In this document: one piece after another, positions 1 through 5,650 of the stretch | Position numbering within the stretch: position 1 is the first letter of the stretch | How the letters are laid out: every line of letters starts with the position of its first letter | Assembly: GCA_030527385.1 (NCBI GenBank) | Contig: JAUNAY010000072.1 | Span: 1-6,229 of the forward strand | Source of the DNA: Fusobacterium sp. | Lineage (GTDB): Bacteria > Fusobacteriota > Fusobacteriia > Fusobacteriales > Fusobacteriaceae | Direction: 5' to 3' | Length of the DNA: 6,229 nucleotides | The notes under the pieces: model-generated | What the model saw: only the letters and a program-made list of their open reading frames with translations | The model's database searches: none | What the model was told of the DNA's origin: nothing | Made by a program: the position numbers and the translations under genes

Positions 1-33
1 TATTCTATATTTAATCTTTATATTTTGAAAAAT

Positions 34-396
34 TTATAATAATTTAATTATTTTATTAACTAAGAATATATTTATTAAAGCTCTCTCATTTATATCCACT
101 AATAAAATAGGATGCCTTAAAAAACATAATAATAAAGATAACGTAAAGTAAATAATATAAAAAAACATCATTTCATTATTTTTTTCTTTGTAGTAATATA
201 TAGTTGCATATAATGAAATCAAATAAAAAAATATTGATAAGGAAGTGATTGTAAGCTCTACATTTTCATTAGCCATGTCTATAGGCAATAGTATATTGTC
301 AAATCTTATTATTAAATAAATAAAAGATAAAAATATTATGATCATTATAAACTTTATAGTCATACATTTGTTTTTATTTTTCATATGATAATCCAT
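34..396 (-). CDS. Small hypothetical three-helix membrane protein
   Basis: A 120-residue protein that I do not recognise. What is visible is a short basic N-terminus (residues 1-15, lysine-rich) followed by hydrophobic segments at about 13-30, 47-68 and 76-92, with a fourth weakly hydrophobic stretch near 97-118. It is probably an integral inner-membrane protein. There is no cysteine motif, enzyme signature or clear signal-peptidase site. The ATG at 394-396 is supported by a GGAGG Shine-Dalgarno site (404-408) with a 7-base spacer, which argues that the gene is real and not an AT-rich chance frame. It lies after the terminator of the gat operon and has its own candidate promoter, so it is probably a separate unit. 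It ends without a soluble domain and could be a decayed membrane sensor module, but nothing here proves that. The next gene downstream is outside the window. Confidence 0.7.
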   Translation of the reverse strand: MDYHMKNKNKCMTIKFIMIIIFLSFIYLIIRFDNILLPIDMANENVELTITSLSIFFYLISLYATIYYYKEKNNEMMFFYIIYFTLSLLLCFLRHPILLVDINERALINIFLVNKIIKLL

Positions 397-437
397 AAGT
401 TTTCCTCCATTTAATCTTCACATATTTACCCCATATT

Positions 438-467
438 TTTATATTTATTCCATATTTATTTATACAA
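438..467 (-). promoter_or_regulatory. Candidate promoter for the small membrane protein
   Basis: On the minus strand TTGTAT (467-462) and TATAAA (443-438) are separated by 18 bases, a fair match to a sigma-A promoter. Transcription would start near 431, about 35 bases before the ATG and after the operon terminator. The surroundings are nearly all A and T, so chance matches are common. Confidence 0.4.
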
Positions 468-491
468 TCCTTTAATTATTATTTTTTTTCC

Positions 492-528
492 AAAAAAATT
501 ACTCCCTACTTTAAAATAGTGAGTAATT
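492..528 (-). terminator. Rho-independent terminator of the aspS-gatCAB operon
   Basis: Ten bases after the gatB stop codon the minus strand forms AATTACTC (528-521) paired with GAGTAATT (504-497). An A/G mismatch follows, then a further 5-bp CTATT/AAGTAG-type extension that includes one G-T pair, and a 4-base loop. A run of seven T (498-492) overlaps and follows the 3' arm. This is a classical intrinsic terminator and marks the end of the transamidation operon. Confidence 0.88.
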
Positions 529-537
529 CTCATTAAT

Positions 538-1977
538 TTACTTATTTTTAAGTTTTTCTTCTATCATTTGTTTTGCTACTTGAGGATTTGCTTTTCCTTT
601 TGAAGCTTTCATTACTTGACCCATTAAGAATCCTACTGCTTTAATTTTTCCAGCTTTAAAATCTTCTATTGACTTAGGATTATTATTTAAAACTTCATCA
701 ACAAGTTTTTCTATTTCATCAGAACAACTAATTTGAGATAATCCTTTTTCTTCAATAATTTCTAAAACAGGCCTATTACTTTCAAACATTTCTTTGAATA
801 CTTCTTTTCCTGCTGTATTACTTATTTTACCTTCTTCAATTATTTTAAATAAGTCAACTAAGTTTTTAGGTGAAATTTTTATATATTCTGGTTCCATATT
901 ATTAGCATTTAATAAACGAAGTAAGTCACCTAAAATGTAGTTAGAAGCTGTTTTAGGATTTCCACCTTCCTTTACAATTTCTTCGTAAAATCCAGCTAAA
1001 ACCTTACTTCCTATTATTATAGAAGCCTCTTTTTCGTTTATTCCGTACTCTTTTACAAATCTAGCTCTTTTTTCTATTGGCATTTCAGGCAATGATTTTT
1101 CTATAGTATCAACTTTTTCCTGCGGTATTATTATAGGTGTCAAATCTGGTTCTGGAAAATATCTATAGTCATGAGCTTCTTCTTTCGAACGCATTGATAA
1201 AGTTTTACCTTTTCCAGCATCCCATCTTCTAGTTTCTTGTTTTATTTTATATTCTTCTTTATATTGATATAATTCTTTTTGTCTTTTTTCTTCTTTTTCC
1301 AAAGCTTTTTGAACTTCTCTAAAAGAGTTTATATTTTTTATTTCTACTTTTGTTCCGTATTCTTCCTGTCCATAGGTTCTTATGGATATATTTGCATCGC
1401 ATCTTATGGAACCTTGTTCCATACGGCAATCTGATATTTCAGCATATTCAAGTATTCCCTTTAACTCTCTCATAAATGCTGCTGCTTCTCCAGGTGATCT
1501 TAAATCTGGTTCTGTAACAATTTCAACAAGTGGTACTCCAGCTCTATTGTAATCTATAAGAGATACTGGTTCATCTTCCAAATGGACAAGTTTTCCTGCA
1601 TCTTCTTCTATATGTATTCTGCTAATTCTAACAGATACTTCTTTTCCTTCGTAAGTAAAATTCACCATACCATTTACACACATAGGTAAATCATATTGTG
1701 ATGTTTGATAGTTTTTAGTTAAGTCTGGATAAAAATAGTTTTTTCTATCCATTTTATTATAATTATTTATTGTACAGTTTACTGCTCTTCCAGCTTTTAT
1801 TGCTAAATTAACAACTTCTTCATTTAAAACTGGTAGAGTTCCTGGTATTCCCAGGCATATGGGACATGTATTTTCATTTGGTTTAGCTCCAAATTCTGTG
1901 GAACAAGAACAAAATATTTTAGTATTTGTTTTTAGTTCTGCATGTATTTCCAAACCAATAACAGTTTCTAGTAACAT
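538..1977 (-). CDS. gatB: Asp-tRNA(Asn)/Glu-tRNA(Gln) amidotransferase subunit B
   Basis: GatB is the tRNA-binding and kinase-like subunit of the GatCAB complex in the cytoplasm. It activates the side-chain carboxylate of mischarged Asp-tRNA(Asn) or Glu-tRNA(Gln) with ATP, so that ammonia channelled from GatA can form the amide. The 479 residues are full length for the family. Near the N-terminus are the zinc-site cysteines C23, C25, C38 and C41 (CSC and CPIC), then the family hallmark DRKNYFYPDL at 76-85 in the cradle domain. The C-terminal part (roughly 330-479) matches the helical plus YqeY-like tail that grips the tRNA. The ATG start is supported by AGAGGTG (1984-1990) with a 6-base spacer; that SD lies inside the last codons of gatA, only 3 bases separate the two genes, and translation is probably coupled. 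It is the last gene of the operon. Confidence 0.97.
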   Translation of the reverse strand: MLLETVIGLEIHAELKTNTKIFCSCSTEFGAKPNENTCPICLGIPGTLPVLNEEVVNLAIKAGRAVNCTINNYNKMDRKNYFYPDLTKNYQTSQYDLPMCVNGMVNFTYEGKEVSVRISRIHIEEDAGKLVHLEDEPVSLIDYNRAGVPLVEIVTEPDLRSPGEAAAFMRELKGILEYAEISDCRMEQGSIRCDANISIRTYGQEEYGTKVEIKNINSFREVQKALEKEEKRQKELYQYKEEYKIKQETRRWDAGKGKTLSMRSKEEAHDYRYFPEPDLTPIIIPQEKVDTIEKSLPEMPIEKRARFVKEYGINEKEASIIIGSKVLAGFYEEIVKEGGNPKTASNYILGDLLRLLNANNMEPEYIKISPKNLVDLFKIIEEGKISNTAGKEVFKEMFESNRPVLEIIEEKGLSQISCSDEIEKLVDEVLNNNPKSIEDFKAGKIKAVGFLMGQVMKASKGKANPQVAKQMIEEKLKNK

Positions 1978-1980
1978 AAA

Positions 1981-3438
1981 TTACACCTCTCTTTCAAAGT
2001 TTAGATTTAGTTTTTTCTCTAATGCATAAGCAACTTTATAAATTTTATCTTCCGTAAATACATCTCCTATCAATTGAAGTCCTATAGGAAGACCTTCACT
2101 ACTTTTGCCTCCTGGCATAGATAGTGCTGGCACTGTTGCCAAGTTAATATTTATAGTATAAATATCAGCTAAATACATAGCTGTTGGATCTTCACATCTT
2201 TCTCCTATTTTAAAAGGAAGTATTGGGGATACTGGTCCAATAATAATATCGTATTTCTTAAATGCTTCTTTAAAGTCATGTTTTAATTTAGCTCTAAATT
2301 TTTGTGCTTTGTTGTAGTAAGCATCATAATATCCTGAAGATAATGCATAAGTTCCAAGCATTATACGTCTTTTTACTTCTTTTCCAAATCCTTCACTTCT
2401 ACTCTTTTCTACTAGTTCTTCCACAGAATCATAGTCTTTTGTTCTATATCCATATCTTATGGAATCAAATCTTGCTAAATTAGAGCTTGCCTCTGCTGAA
2501 GATATTATATAATAAGGAGCAAGCCCATCTTTTGTAACAGGTAGTGAAAATTCTTCTACTTCTGCTCCAAGCTCTCTTAGAACTTCTATATCTTTAAATA
2601 TAGCTTCTTTTATTTCTTCATCTAATCCTTCTTCTTCAATAAACTCTACAGGAATACCTATTTTCATTCCTTTTATTCCAGAGTCAATCCCTTCAGTATA
2701 GTCTTTTACTTCAAGATTTTTAGCACTAGTTCCATCTAAATCATCTTCTCCTGCCAATATATTTAATAAATAAGCATTATCTTCCACAGTCATAGAAAAT
2801 GGACCTACTTGGTCAAGAGATGAACCAAAAGCAATTAGTCCAAATCTAGATACTAAGCCATAAGTTGGCTTCATACCAATAATCCCACAAAATGATGCTG
2901 GCTGTCTTATAGATCCACCTGTATCAGATCCTAAAGCTAGTGGAACCATATTAGCCCCTACAGCTGCTGCTGATCCTCCAGATGATCCTCCAGGAACTCT
3001 AGACTTATCTATTGGATTTTTTGTAATTTTAAAAGCTGAATTTTCTGTTGAAGATCCCATAGCAAATTCATCTAAATTTGTTTTTCCTATTAATATAGCA
3101 TCTTCTTCTTGTAATTTTTTTATAACTGTTGCATCATAAGGAGGAATAAAATCTTCTAACATTTTAGATGCACAAGTTGTTGCTACTCCATTTGTACAAA
3201 GATTGTCTTTTATAGCAATAGGAATGCCTGATAGTTTGCCCACATTTTCTCCTTTAGCAATTTTTTCATCCAATTCTTTAGCTTTTTTCAAAGCTTTTTC
3301 TTCTTGTAATGATATAAATGCATTTATACTTTCTTCTTTTTCTTTTATATTTTTAATATAATAACTTACAACTTCTTCGCAGGAAATTTCTTTATTTTGT
3401 ATTTTATTTACTAGTTCTTTTATACTATAATTTTTCAT
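1981..3438 (-). CDS. gatA: Asp-tRNA(Asn)/Glu-tRNA(Gln) amidotransferase subunit A
   Basis: GatA is the amidase-signature subunit that hydrolyses glutamine or asparagine and passes ammonia through the complex to GatB. At 485 residues it has the usual length. The Ser-cisSer-Lys triad is complete: K77 in GIPIAIKDN, S152 in the GGSSGGSAAAVG stretch, and nucleophile S176 in GSDTGGSIRQP. The spacing (75 and 24 residues) equals that of characterised GatA proteins as I recall them. The start is fixed by a perfect AGGAGG (3447-3452) seven or eight bases upstream that overlaps the gatC stop. The last codons, encoding E-R-E-V, also carry the Shine-Dalgarno site for gatB. The protein appears intact and catalytically competent; its substrate in this operon is inferred from the neighbouring AspRS and the Asn-type T-box. 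Confidence 0.98.
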   Translation of the reverse strand: MKNYSIKELVNKIQNKEISCEEVVSYYIKNIKEKEESINAFISLQEEKALKKAKELDEKIAKGENVGKLSGIPIAIKDNLCTNGVATTCASKMLEDFIPPYDATVIKKLQEEDAILIGKTNLDEFAMGSSTENSAFKITKNPIDKSRVPGGSSGGSAAAVGANMVPLALGSDTGGSIRQPASFCGIIGMKPTYGLVSRFGLIAFGSSLDQVGPFSMTVEDNAYLLNILAGEDDLDGTSAKNLEVKDYTEGIDSGIKGMKIGIPVEFIEEEGLDEEIKEAIFKDIEVLRELGAEVEEFSLPVTKDGLAPYYIISSAEASSNLARFDSIRYGYRTKDYDSVEELVEKSRSEGFGKEVKRRIMLGTYALSSGYYDAYYNKAQKFRAKLKHDFKEAFKKYDIIIGPVSPILPFKIGERCEDPTAMYLADIYTININLATVPALSMPGGKSSEGLPIGLQLIGDVFTEDKIYKVAYALEKKLNLNFEREV

Positions 3439-3446
3439 TTAAGCAT

Positions 3447-3452
3447 CCTCCT
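3447..3452 (-). promoter_or_regulatory. gatA Shine-Dalgarno overlapping the gatC stop
   Basis: The minus strand reads TAGGAGG, where TAG (3453-3451) is the gatC stop and AGGAGG the gatA ribosome site. A ribosome finishing gatC covers this site, so the two subunits are probably made by coupled translation. An ATG immediately after the SD (3446-3444) opens only ATG-CTT-AAA-TGA and is too close to the SD to be a start. Confidence 0.85.
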
Positions 3453-3726
3453 ACTCAATGATTTTAGGAACTTCTATGAAAGTTTCTCTCATTTTTTTAG
3501 AATTTCTATATAAATCATCTATATCACATTTTTTACATATGTCTTTTCTAACTACTGCAACTTTTGCTTTTTCAATTTCTACACCTTCCAAATGTAGTTT
3601 ATCTAAAGTTTTAAATTGTTCTAAAATATTTTCAAATTCACCTGCAAATACTGTAGCTTCTTCTTCACTAAATTGAAGTTTAGCTAACTTTGCAATATAC
3701 TTAACATCTTCTTTCGTAATTGCCAT
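3451..3726 (-). CDS. gatC: Asp-tRNA(Asn)/Glu-tRNA(Gln) amidotransferase subunit C
   Basis: GatC is the small subunit that wraps around the GatA-GatB interface and stabilises the complex. From the ATG at 3726 the product is 91 residues, normal for the family, and begins MAITKEDVKYIAKLAKLQF, the typical GatC opening helix. The middle contains the usual glutamate-rich stretch and FENILEQFKTLDKL helix. The frame can be opened three codons earlier at a GTG (3735-3733), but GGAAGG abuts that GTG with no spacer, so the ATG is preferred. The gene starts 30 bases after the aspS stop and ends 12 bases before gatA. C66, C69 or nearby cysteines in the ICKKC stretch are unremarkable as far as I can tell. 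Confidence 0.95.
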   Translation of the reverse strand: MAITKEDVKYIAKLAKLQFSEEEATVFAGEFENILEQFKTLDKLHLEGVEIEKAKVAVVRKDICKKCDIDDLYRNSKKMRETFIEVPKIIE

Positions 3727-3732
3727 TTTTTT

Positions 3733-3741
3733 CACCCTTCC
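3733..3741 (-). promoter_or_regulatory. gatC ribosome binding site deciding the start
   Basis: The minus strand reads GGAAGGGTG at 3741-3733, followed by six A and then ATG (3726-3724). AAGGGTG lies 6 bases from the ATG, an ideal distance. The GTG that ends the motif would have no spacer as a start. The site therefore supports the shorter GatC. Confidence 0.7.
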
Positions 3742-3756
3742 TTTAATTTTTATTAT

Positions 3757-5094
3757 TTATGGAGTTAATCTCTTCATATCTCTTGGTATAAGAGTCGCCT
3801 CCCTAATATTTGTAAGTTTTAATATTTTCATAGTAAGTCTCTCAAGTCCTATGGCAAATCCTCCATGTGGAGGCATACCATATTTAAATGTTTCTAAATA
3901 AAAATCAAATTCCTCTGGATTTAATCCAAATTTAATTATATTCTCTTTTAACATTTCATAATCATTAATCCTTTGACCACCTGTAGTTATTTCCAAACCA
4001 TCATATATTAAATCAAAACTTTTAGTTAATTCTTTATTTTCATCATCTGTCATCGTATACATAGGTCTTTTGCTAACAGGATATTTAGTTAAAAATACAA
4101 AATCACAATTGTATTTTTCTTTAACATATTTAGAAATCAATACTTCACCTTCTGCATCTATATTTCCAATTGGAGATTTCTTATTGTATTTATCTAGTAA
4201 TATTGCATGAGCTTCCTGTAAAGTTATTCTTGGAATAAACACCTCATTAGGTAAGTCTATTTTATACATTTCAAGCTCTTTTTTGCAAACTTTATTTAAA
4301 TGATTAAATAAATAGTTTATAAAACCTTCTTCTAAGTCCATTAATTCAAATTCATCTTTAATAAATCCCATTTCGACATCTAAACTAACGTATTCATTTA
4401 AATGTCTCCATGTATTATGAAGCTCTGCTCTATAAGCATGACCTATCTCAAAAACTCTTTCAAATCCAGCTCCTACCATCATTTGTTTATAAAACTGAGG
4501 TGATTGTGCTAAAAAAGACCTTCTATCAAAGTAATTTATAGTAAACATTTCTGATCCACCTTCTGTTGATGAATCTATAATTTTTGCTGTATGAATTTGT
4601 TCAAAATTTCTTTCTTTTAAATAATCTCTAAAAGCTGTTTCAATTTCACTTTGTATTTTAAATATGGCTCTTATCTCAGGTCTTCTAAGAGCAATTGTTC
4701 TATGATCTAATTGAGTTTCCAATGCTGCCTTATTTTTAAAACTGTTAATTTCAAATGGAAGTTTATCATAGTAAGTACTTCCTAAAATCTCAAATTTTTC
4801 AACTAATACTTCTATTTTACCAGGTGCTTTTTCATTGCTACATAATTTTCCCACAACTTCTACAGCATTTTCCAATCTCAAATCTTCAATTTGTTCTTTT
4901 TCACAAACTAGCTGAATTACTCCAGACTTATCCCTTAATTTTATAAATACTACATGGCTTAAATCAGTTATTTTGTGTACCCAACCCCTAAGTAATACTT
5001 TTTGATTTATACAATCATTTAATTCATTTATAAATATTCTTTCCAAACCTTTATCTTTTCCCTTGTCATAAAATGCTCTTTCTAACTGTGCCAT
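3757..5094 (-). CDS. aspS: Archaeal-type non-discriminating aspartyl-tRNA synthetase (aspartate--tRNA(Asp/Asn) ligase)
   Basis: A class II aminoacyl-tRNA synthetase of 445 residues. This is the short archaeal/eukaryotic-like AspRS, not the roughly 590-residue bacterial form with a GAD insertion. It has an N-terminal OB-fold anticodon domain (about 25-105). The catalytic core carries motif 2 (FEIGHAYRAELHNTWRHLNEY, within 215-235) and motif 3 (GGFAIGLERLTMKIL, 411-425). Motif 2 ends RHLNEYVSLDVEMGF, typical of archaeal-type AspRS and unlike AsnRS. In the anticodon domain H40 (GWVH) and P91 (EKAP) fall where the discriminating Thermococcus enzyme, as I recall its sequence, has W26 and K85; His and Pro are the non-discriminating state. 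It should therefore aspartylate both tRNA(Asp) and tRNA(Asn), supplying Asp-tRNA(Asn) to GatCAB. The ATG at 5094 is preferred over a TTG at 5103 because AAAGGA abuts the TTG but sits 9 bases from the ATG. It is first in the operon, behind a T-box leader. Confidence 0.93.
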   Translation of the reverse strand: MAQLERAFYDKGKDKGLERIFINELNDCINQKVLLRGWVHKITDLSHVVFIKLRDKSGVIQLVCEKEQIEDLRLENAVEVVGKLCSNEKAPGKIEVLVEKFEILGSTYYDKLPFEINSFKNKAALETQLDHRTIALRRPEIRAIFKIQSEIETAFRDYLKERNFEQIHTAKIIDSSTEGGSEMFTINYFDRRSFLAQSPQFYKQMMVGAGFERVFEIGHAYRAELHNTWRHLNEYVSLDVEMGFIKDEFELMDLEEGFINYLFNHLNKVCKKELEMYKIDLPNEVFIPRITLQEAHAILLDKYNKKSPIGNIDAEGEVLISKYVKEKYNCDFVFLTKYPVSKRPMYTMTDDENKELTKSFDLIYDGLEITTGGQRINDYEMLKENIIKFGLNPEEFDFYLETFKYGMPPHGGFAIGLERLTMKILKLTNIREATLIPRDMKRLTP

Positions 5095-5103
5095 TTTCTT
5101 CAA

Positions 5104-5109
5104 TCCTTT
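5104..5109 (-). promoter_or_regulatory. aspS ribosome binding site deciding the start
   Basis: AAAGGA (5109-5104, minus strand) is followed directly by TTG-AAG-AAA and then ATG at 5094. The zero spacer to TTG and 9-base spacer to ATG favour the ATG and remove three residues (MKK) from the longest frame. Confidence 0.75.
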
Positions 5110-5121
5110 CTTTTATTATTT

Positions 5122-5190
5122 TTATACATTAAATCTTCGATCTGCTTGTATCGTCATAGAGCTGAAAATTAGCTCTGTTGCTCTCTTAAT
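5122..5190 (-). other. GC-richer block with hairpin in the aspS leader, role unknown
   Basis: Between the T-box terminator and aspS lies a compact segment clearly richer in G and C than its surroundings. It contains AGAGCT (5176-5171), a 7-base loop and AGCTCT (5163-5158), a perfect 6-bp hairpin. A second AGAGC copy at about 5186-5182 could compete for the same partner. Further on, CGAT and ATCG (about 5153-5136) could form a small second hairpin. An 11-codon frame, MTIQADRRFNV, runs from ATG 5157 to TAA 5122 but has no SD. The block could be a dispersed repeat, an RNA element or a leader peptide; I cannot tell which. Confidence 0.4.
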
Positions 5191-5200
5191 AAATTTGATT

Positions 5201-5237
5201 TTATATCTTTTATCAATATGTTATATAAAAGATATAA
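5201..5237 (-). repeat. 13-bp perfect AU-rich inverted repeat downstream of the T-box terminator
   Basis: TTATATCTTTTAT (5237-5225) and ATAAAAGATATAA (5213-5201) are perfect inverted copies around an 11-base loop. It lies 13 bases beyond the T-tract of the T-box terminator, inside the read-through transcript. No T-run follows the stem, so it is not a second terminator. It could protect the 5' end of the read-through mRNA or act as a processing site; this is inference. Confidence 0.6.
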
Positions 5238-5249
5238 TTTTTTACAATT

Positions 5250-5282
5250 AAAAAACGTCCCTATACAAAAGTATAGGGACGT
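5250..5282 (-). terminator. T-box attenuator terminator
   Basis: ACGTCCCTATAC (5282-5271) pairs without mismatch to GTATAGGGACGT (5266-5255) around a TTTT loop, 12 bp in all, with six T (5255-5250). The 5' arm contains the CGT and CCCT that the antiterminator needs: AGGG (5304-5301) would pair with CCCT (5278-5275) and GCG (5293-5291) with CGT (5281-5279), leaving the TGGTACC bulge free for the tRNA acceptor end. The two structures exclude each other. Confidence 0.95.
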
Positions 5283-5290
5283 GATATTTA

Positions 5291-5304
5291 CGCGGTACCA
5301 CCCT
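5291..5304 (-). promoter_or_regulatory. T-box consensus sequence (antiterminator bulge)
   Basis: AGGGTGGTACCGCG on the minus strand is the conserved T-box motif. TGG of the bulge pairs with CCA of uncharged tRNA. The fourth bulge base is T, which pairs with A73 or, by wobble, G73; bacterial tRNA(Asn) and tRNA(Glu) generally carry G73. Confidence 0.97.
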
Positions 5305-5428
5305 AGTTGACTATTTTTAGTCCACCTTAATTACGTACAGAATTAATTTTCGATACGTTTCCTAGATAACGGTAGGATTCCGTTTAGGCCTACTCTTTAA
5401 TATAAATTTCGGCTAACCACTCCAAAGT

Positions 5429-5432
5429 GTTC
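5429..5432 (-). promoter_or_regulatory. Specifier GAAC: AAC (Asn) overlapped by GAA (Glu)
   Basis: The specifier strand reads GAA-G-AAC-A. AAC (5431-5429) occupies the canonical specifier position, preceded by GAA-N and followed by A. Shifted one base upstream, the same bases read GAA (5432-5430). A two-codon specifier of this kind, able to bind tRNA(Asn) and tRNA(Glu), has been reported for the transamidation operon of C. acetobutylicum. Confidence 0.8.
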
Positions 5433-5533
5433 TTCAACTAAAGTATCATACAAAGCTTCCACCATCCTTTGTTCTCTATAAATCAACATATAGTCTACTC
5501 TCTTTTTCATCGTATTTTCTATATATTTTTAAT

Positions 5534-5571
5534 ATTGTAAATATTGTAAATTAACTTCTAAATAAAAGCAA
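5534..5571 (-). promoter_or_regulatory. Candidate promoter(s) of the T-box/aspS-gatCAB operon
   Basis: Two overlapping possibilities are visible on the minus strand: TTGCTT (5571-5566) with 17 bases to TACAAT (5548-5543), and TTTAGA with 17 bases to a second TACAAT (5539-5534). The second -10 arises because TTTACAATA is tandemly duplicated. Starts near 5536 or 5527 would leave a leader of roughly 430 bases before aspS and begin shortly before stem I. The exact start cannot be chosen from sequence. Confidence 0.5.
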
Positions 5572-5598
5572 CAACTTTTTATTATGTTTCTAATTATA

Positions 5599-5639
5599 TT
5601 TTGAACTTAAATATTATAATATTTATTTACTATTCAAAA
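5599..5639 (-). repeat. Nested inverted repeat with an 18-bp perfect palindrome
   Basis: TAAATATTATAATATTTA (5625-5608) is a perfect 18-base palindrome. It is flanked by a second inverted pair, TTTTGAA (5639-5633) and TTCAAAA (5605-5599), with unequal spacers of seven and two bases. A further direct copy of TTTTGAATA lies at 5654-5646. The position, about 30 bases upstream of the operon promoter and after the rubrerythrin gene, suits an operator or a weak transcription stop, but no T-run follows. AT-rich DNA yields such palindromes by chance more often than average DNA. Confidence 0.4.
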
Positions 5640-5650
5640 GTATTATATTC

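Larger units (their letters stand above)
5250..5520 (-). ncRNA. T-box riboswitch, tRNA(Asn)-responsive, controlling aspS-gatCAB
   Basis: A full T-box leader that senses the charging state of a tRNA and allows read-through when the tRNA is uncharged. In order it shows: stem I with an AGAGAGTA-type base near 5505; the distal hairpin ACAAAG/CTTTGT (5472-5450) with loop GATGGTGGAAG, the T-loop module that stacks on the tRNA elbow; and the specifier strand GAAGAACACTTTGGAG (5435-5420). After stem I come a small hairpin AACGG/CCGTT (5384-5368) that includes the common CCGTTA element, stem III GACTA/TAGTC (5322-5309), the T-box sequence (5304-5291) and the terminator. Aligned to the glyQS pattern GAA-N-codon-A, the specifier is AAC, for Asn. 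That fits a downstream operon that makes Asn-tRNA(Asn) by transamidation. Stem I limits are approximate. Confidence 0.95.

Noticed and set aside
411..460. Loose repeats of AATATGG and AAATAT between the operon terminator and the membrane protein gene
   Set aside because: Copies are short and imperfect and the region is almost pure A and T; no repeat unit or CRISPR-like spacing holds up.
3435..3446. Tiny frame ATG-CTT-AAA-TGA overlapping the gatA start
   Set aside because: Its ATG touches the Shine-Dalgarno site with no spacer, so initiation there is implausible; the overlap is likely chance.
3458..3676. Plus-strand frame of 72 codons opposite gatC
   Set aside because: It is antisense to a well-supported gatC, has no ribosome site and its product resembles no family I know; it is a shadow of gatC.
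4755..4946. Plus-strand frame of 63 codons opposite aspS
   Set aside because: It lies wholly antisense to the OB-fold part of aspS, whose protein is conserved; composition reflects the complementary strand.
3757..5094. Reading the synthetase as asparaginyl-tRNA synthetase
   Set aside because: Motif 2 with RAELHNTWRHLNEY and the following VSLDVEMGF is archaeal-type AspRS, and a GatCAB operon needs Asp-tRNA(Asn), not an AsnRS.
5129..5249. Plus-strand open frame of hydrophobic codons across the aspS leader
   Set aside because: No ATG with a ribosome site opens it, and Ile/Leu-rich frames are expected from AT-rich DNA.
5608..5625. Palindrome as a PerR or Fur box serving the rubrerythrin
   Set aside because: It lies downstream of the rubrerythrin gene, and the half-sites do not match the TTATAAT-N-ATTATAA pattern well enough.
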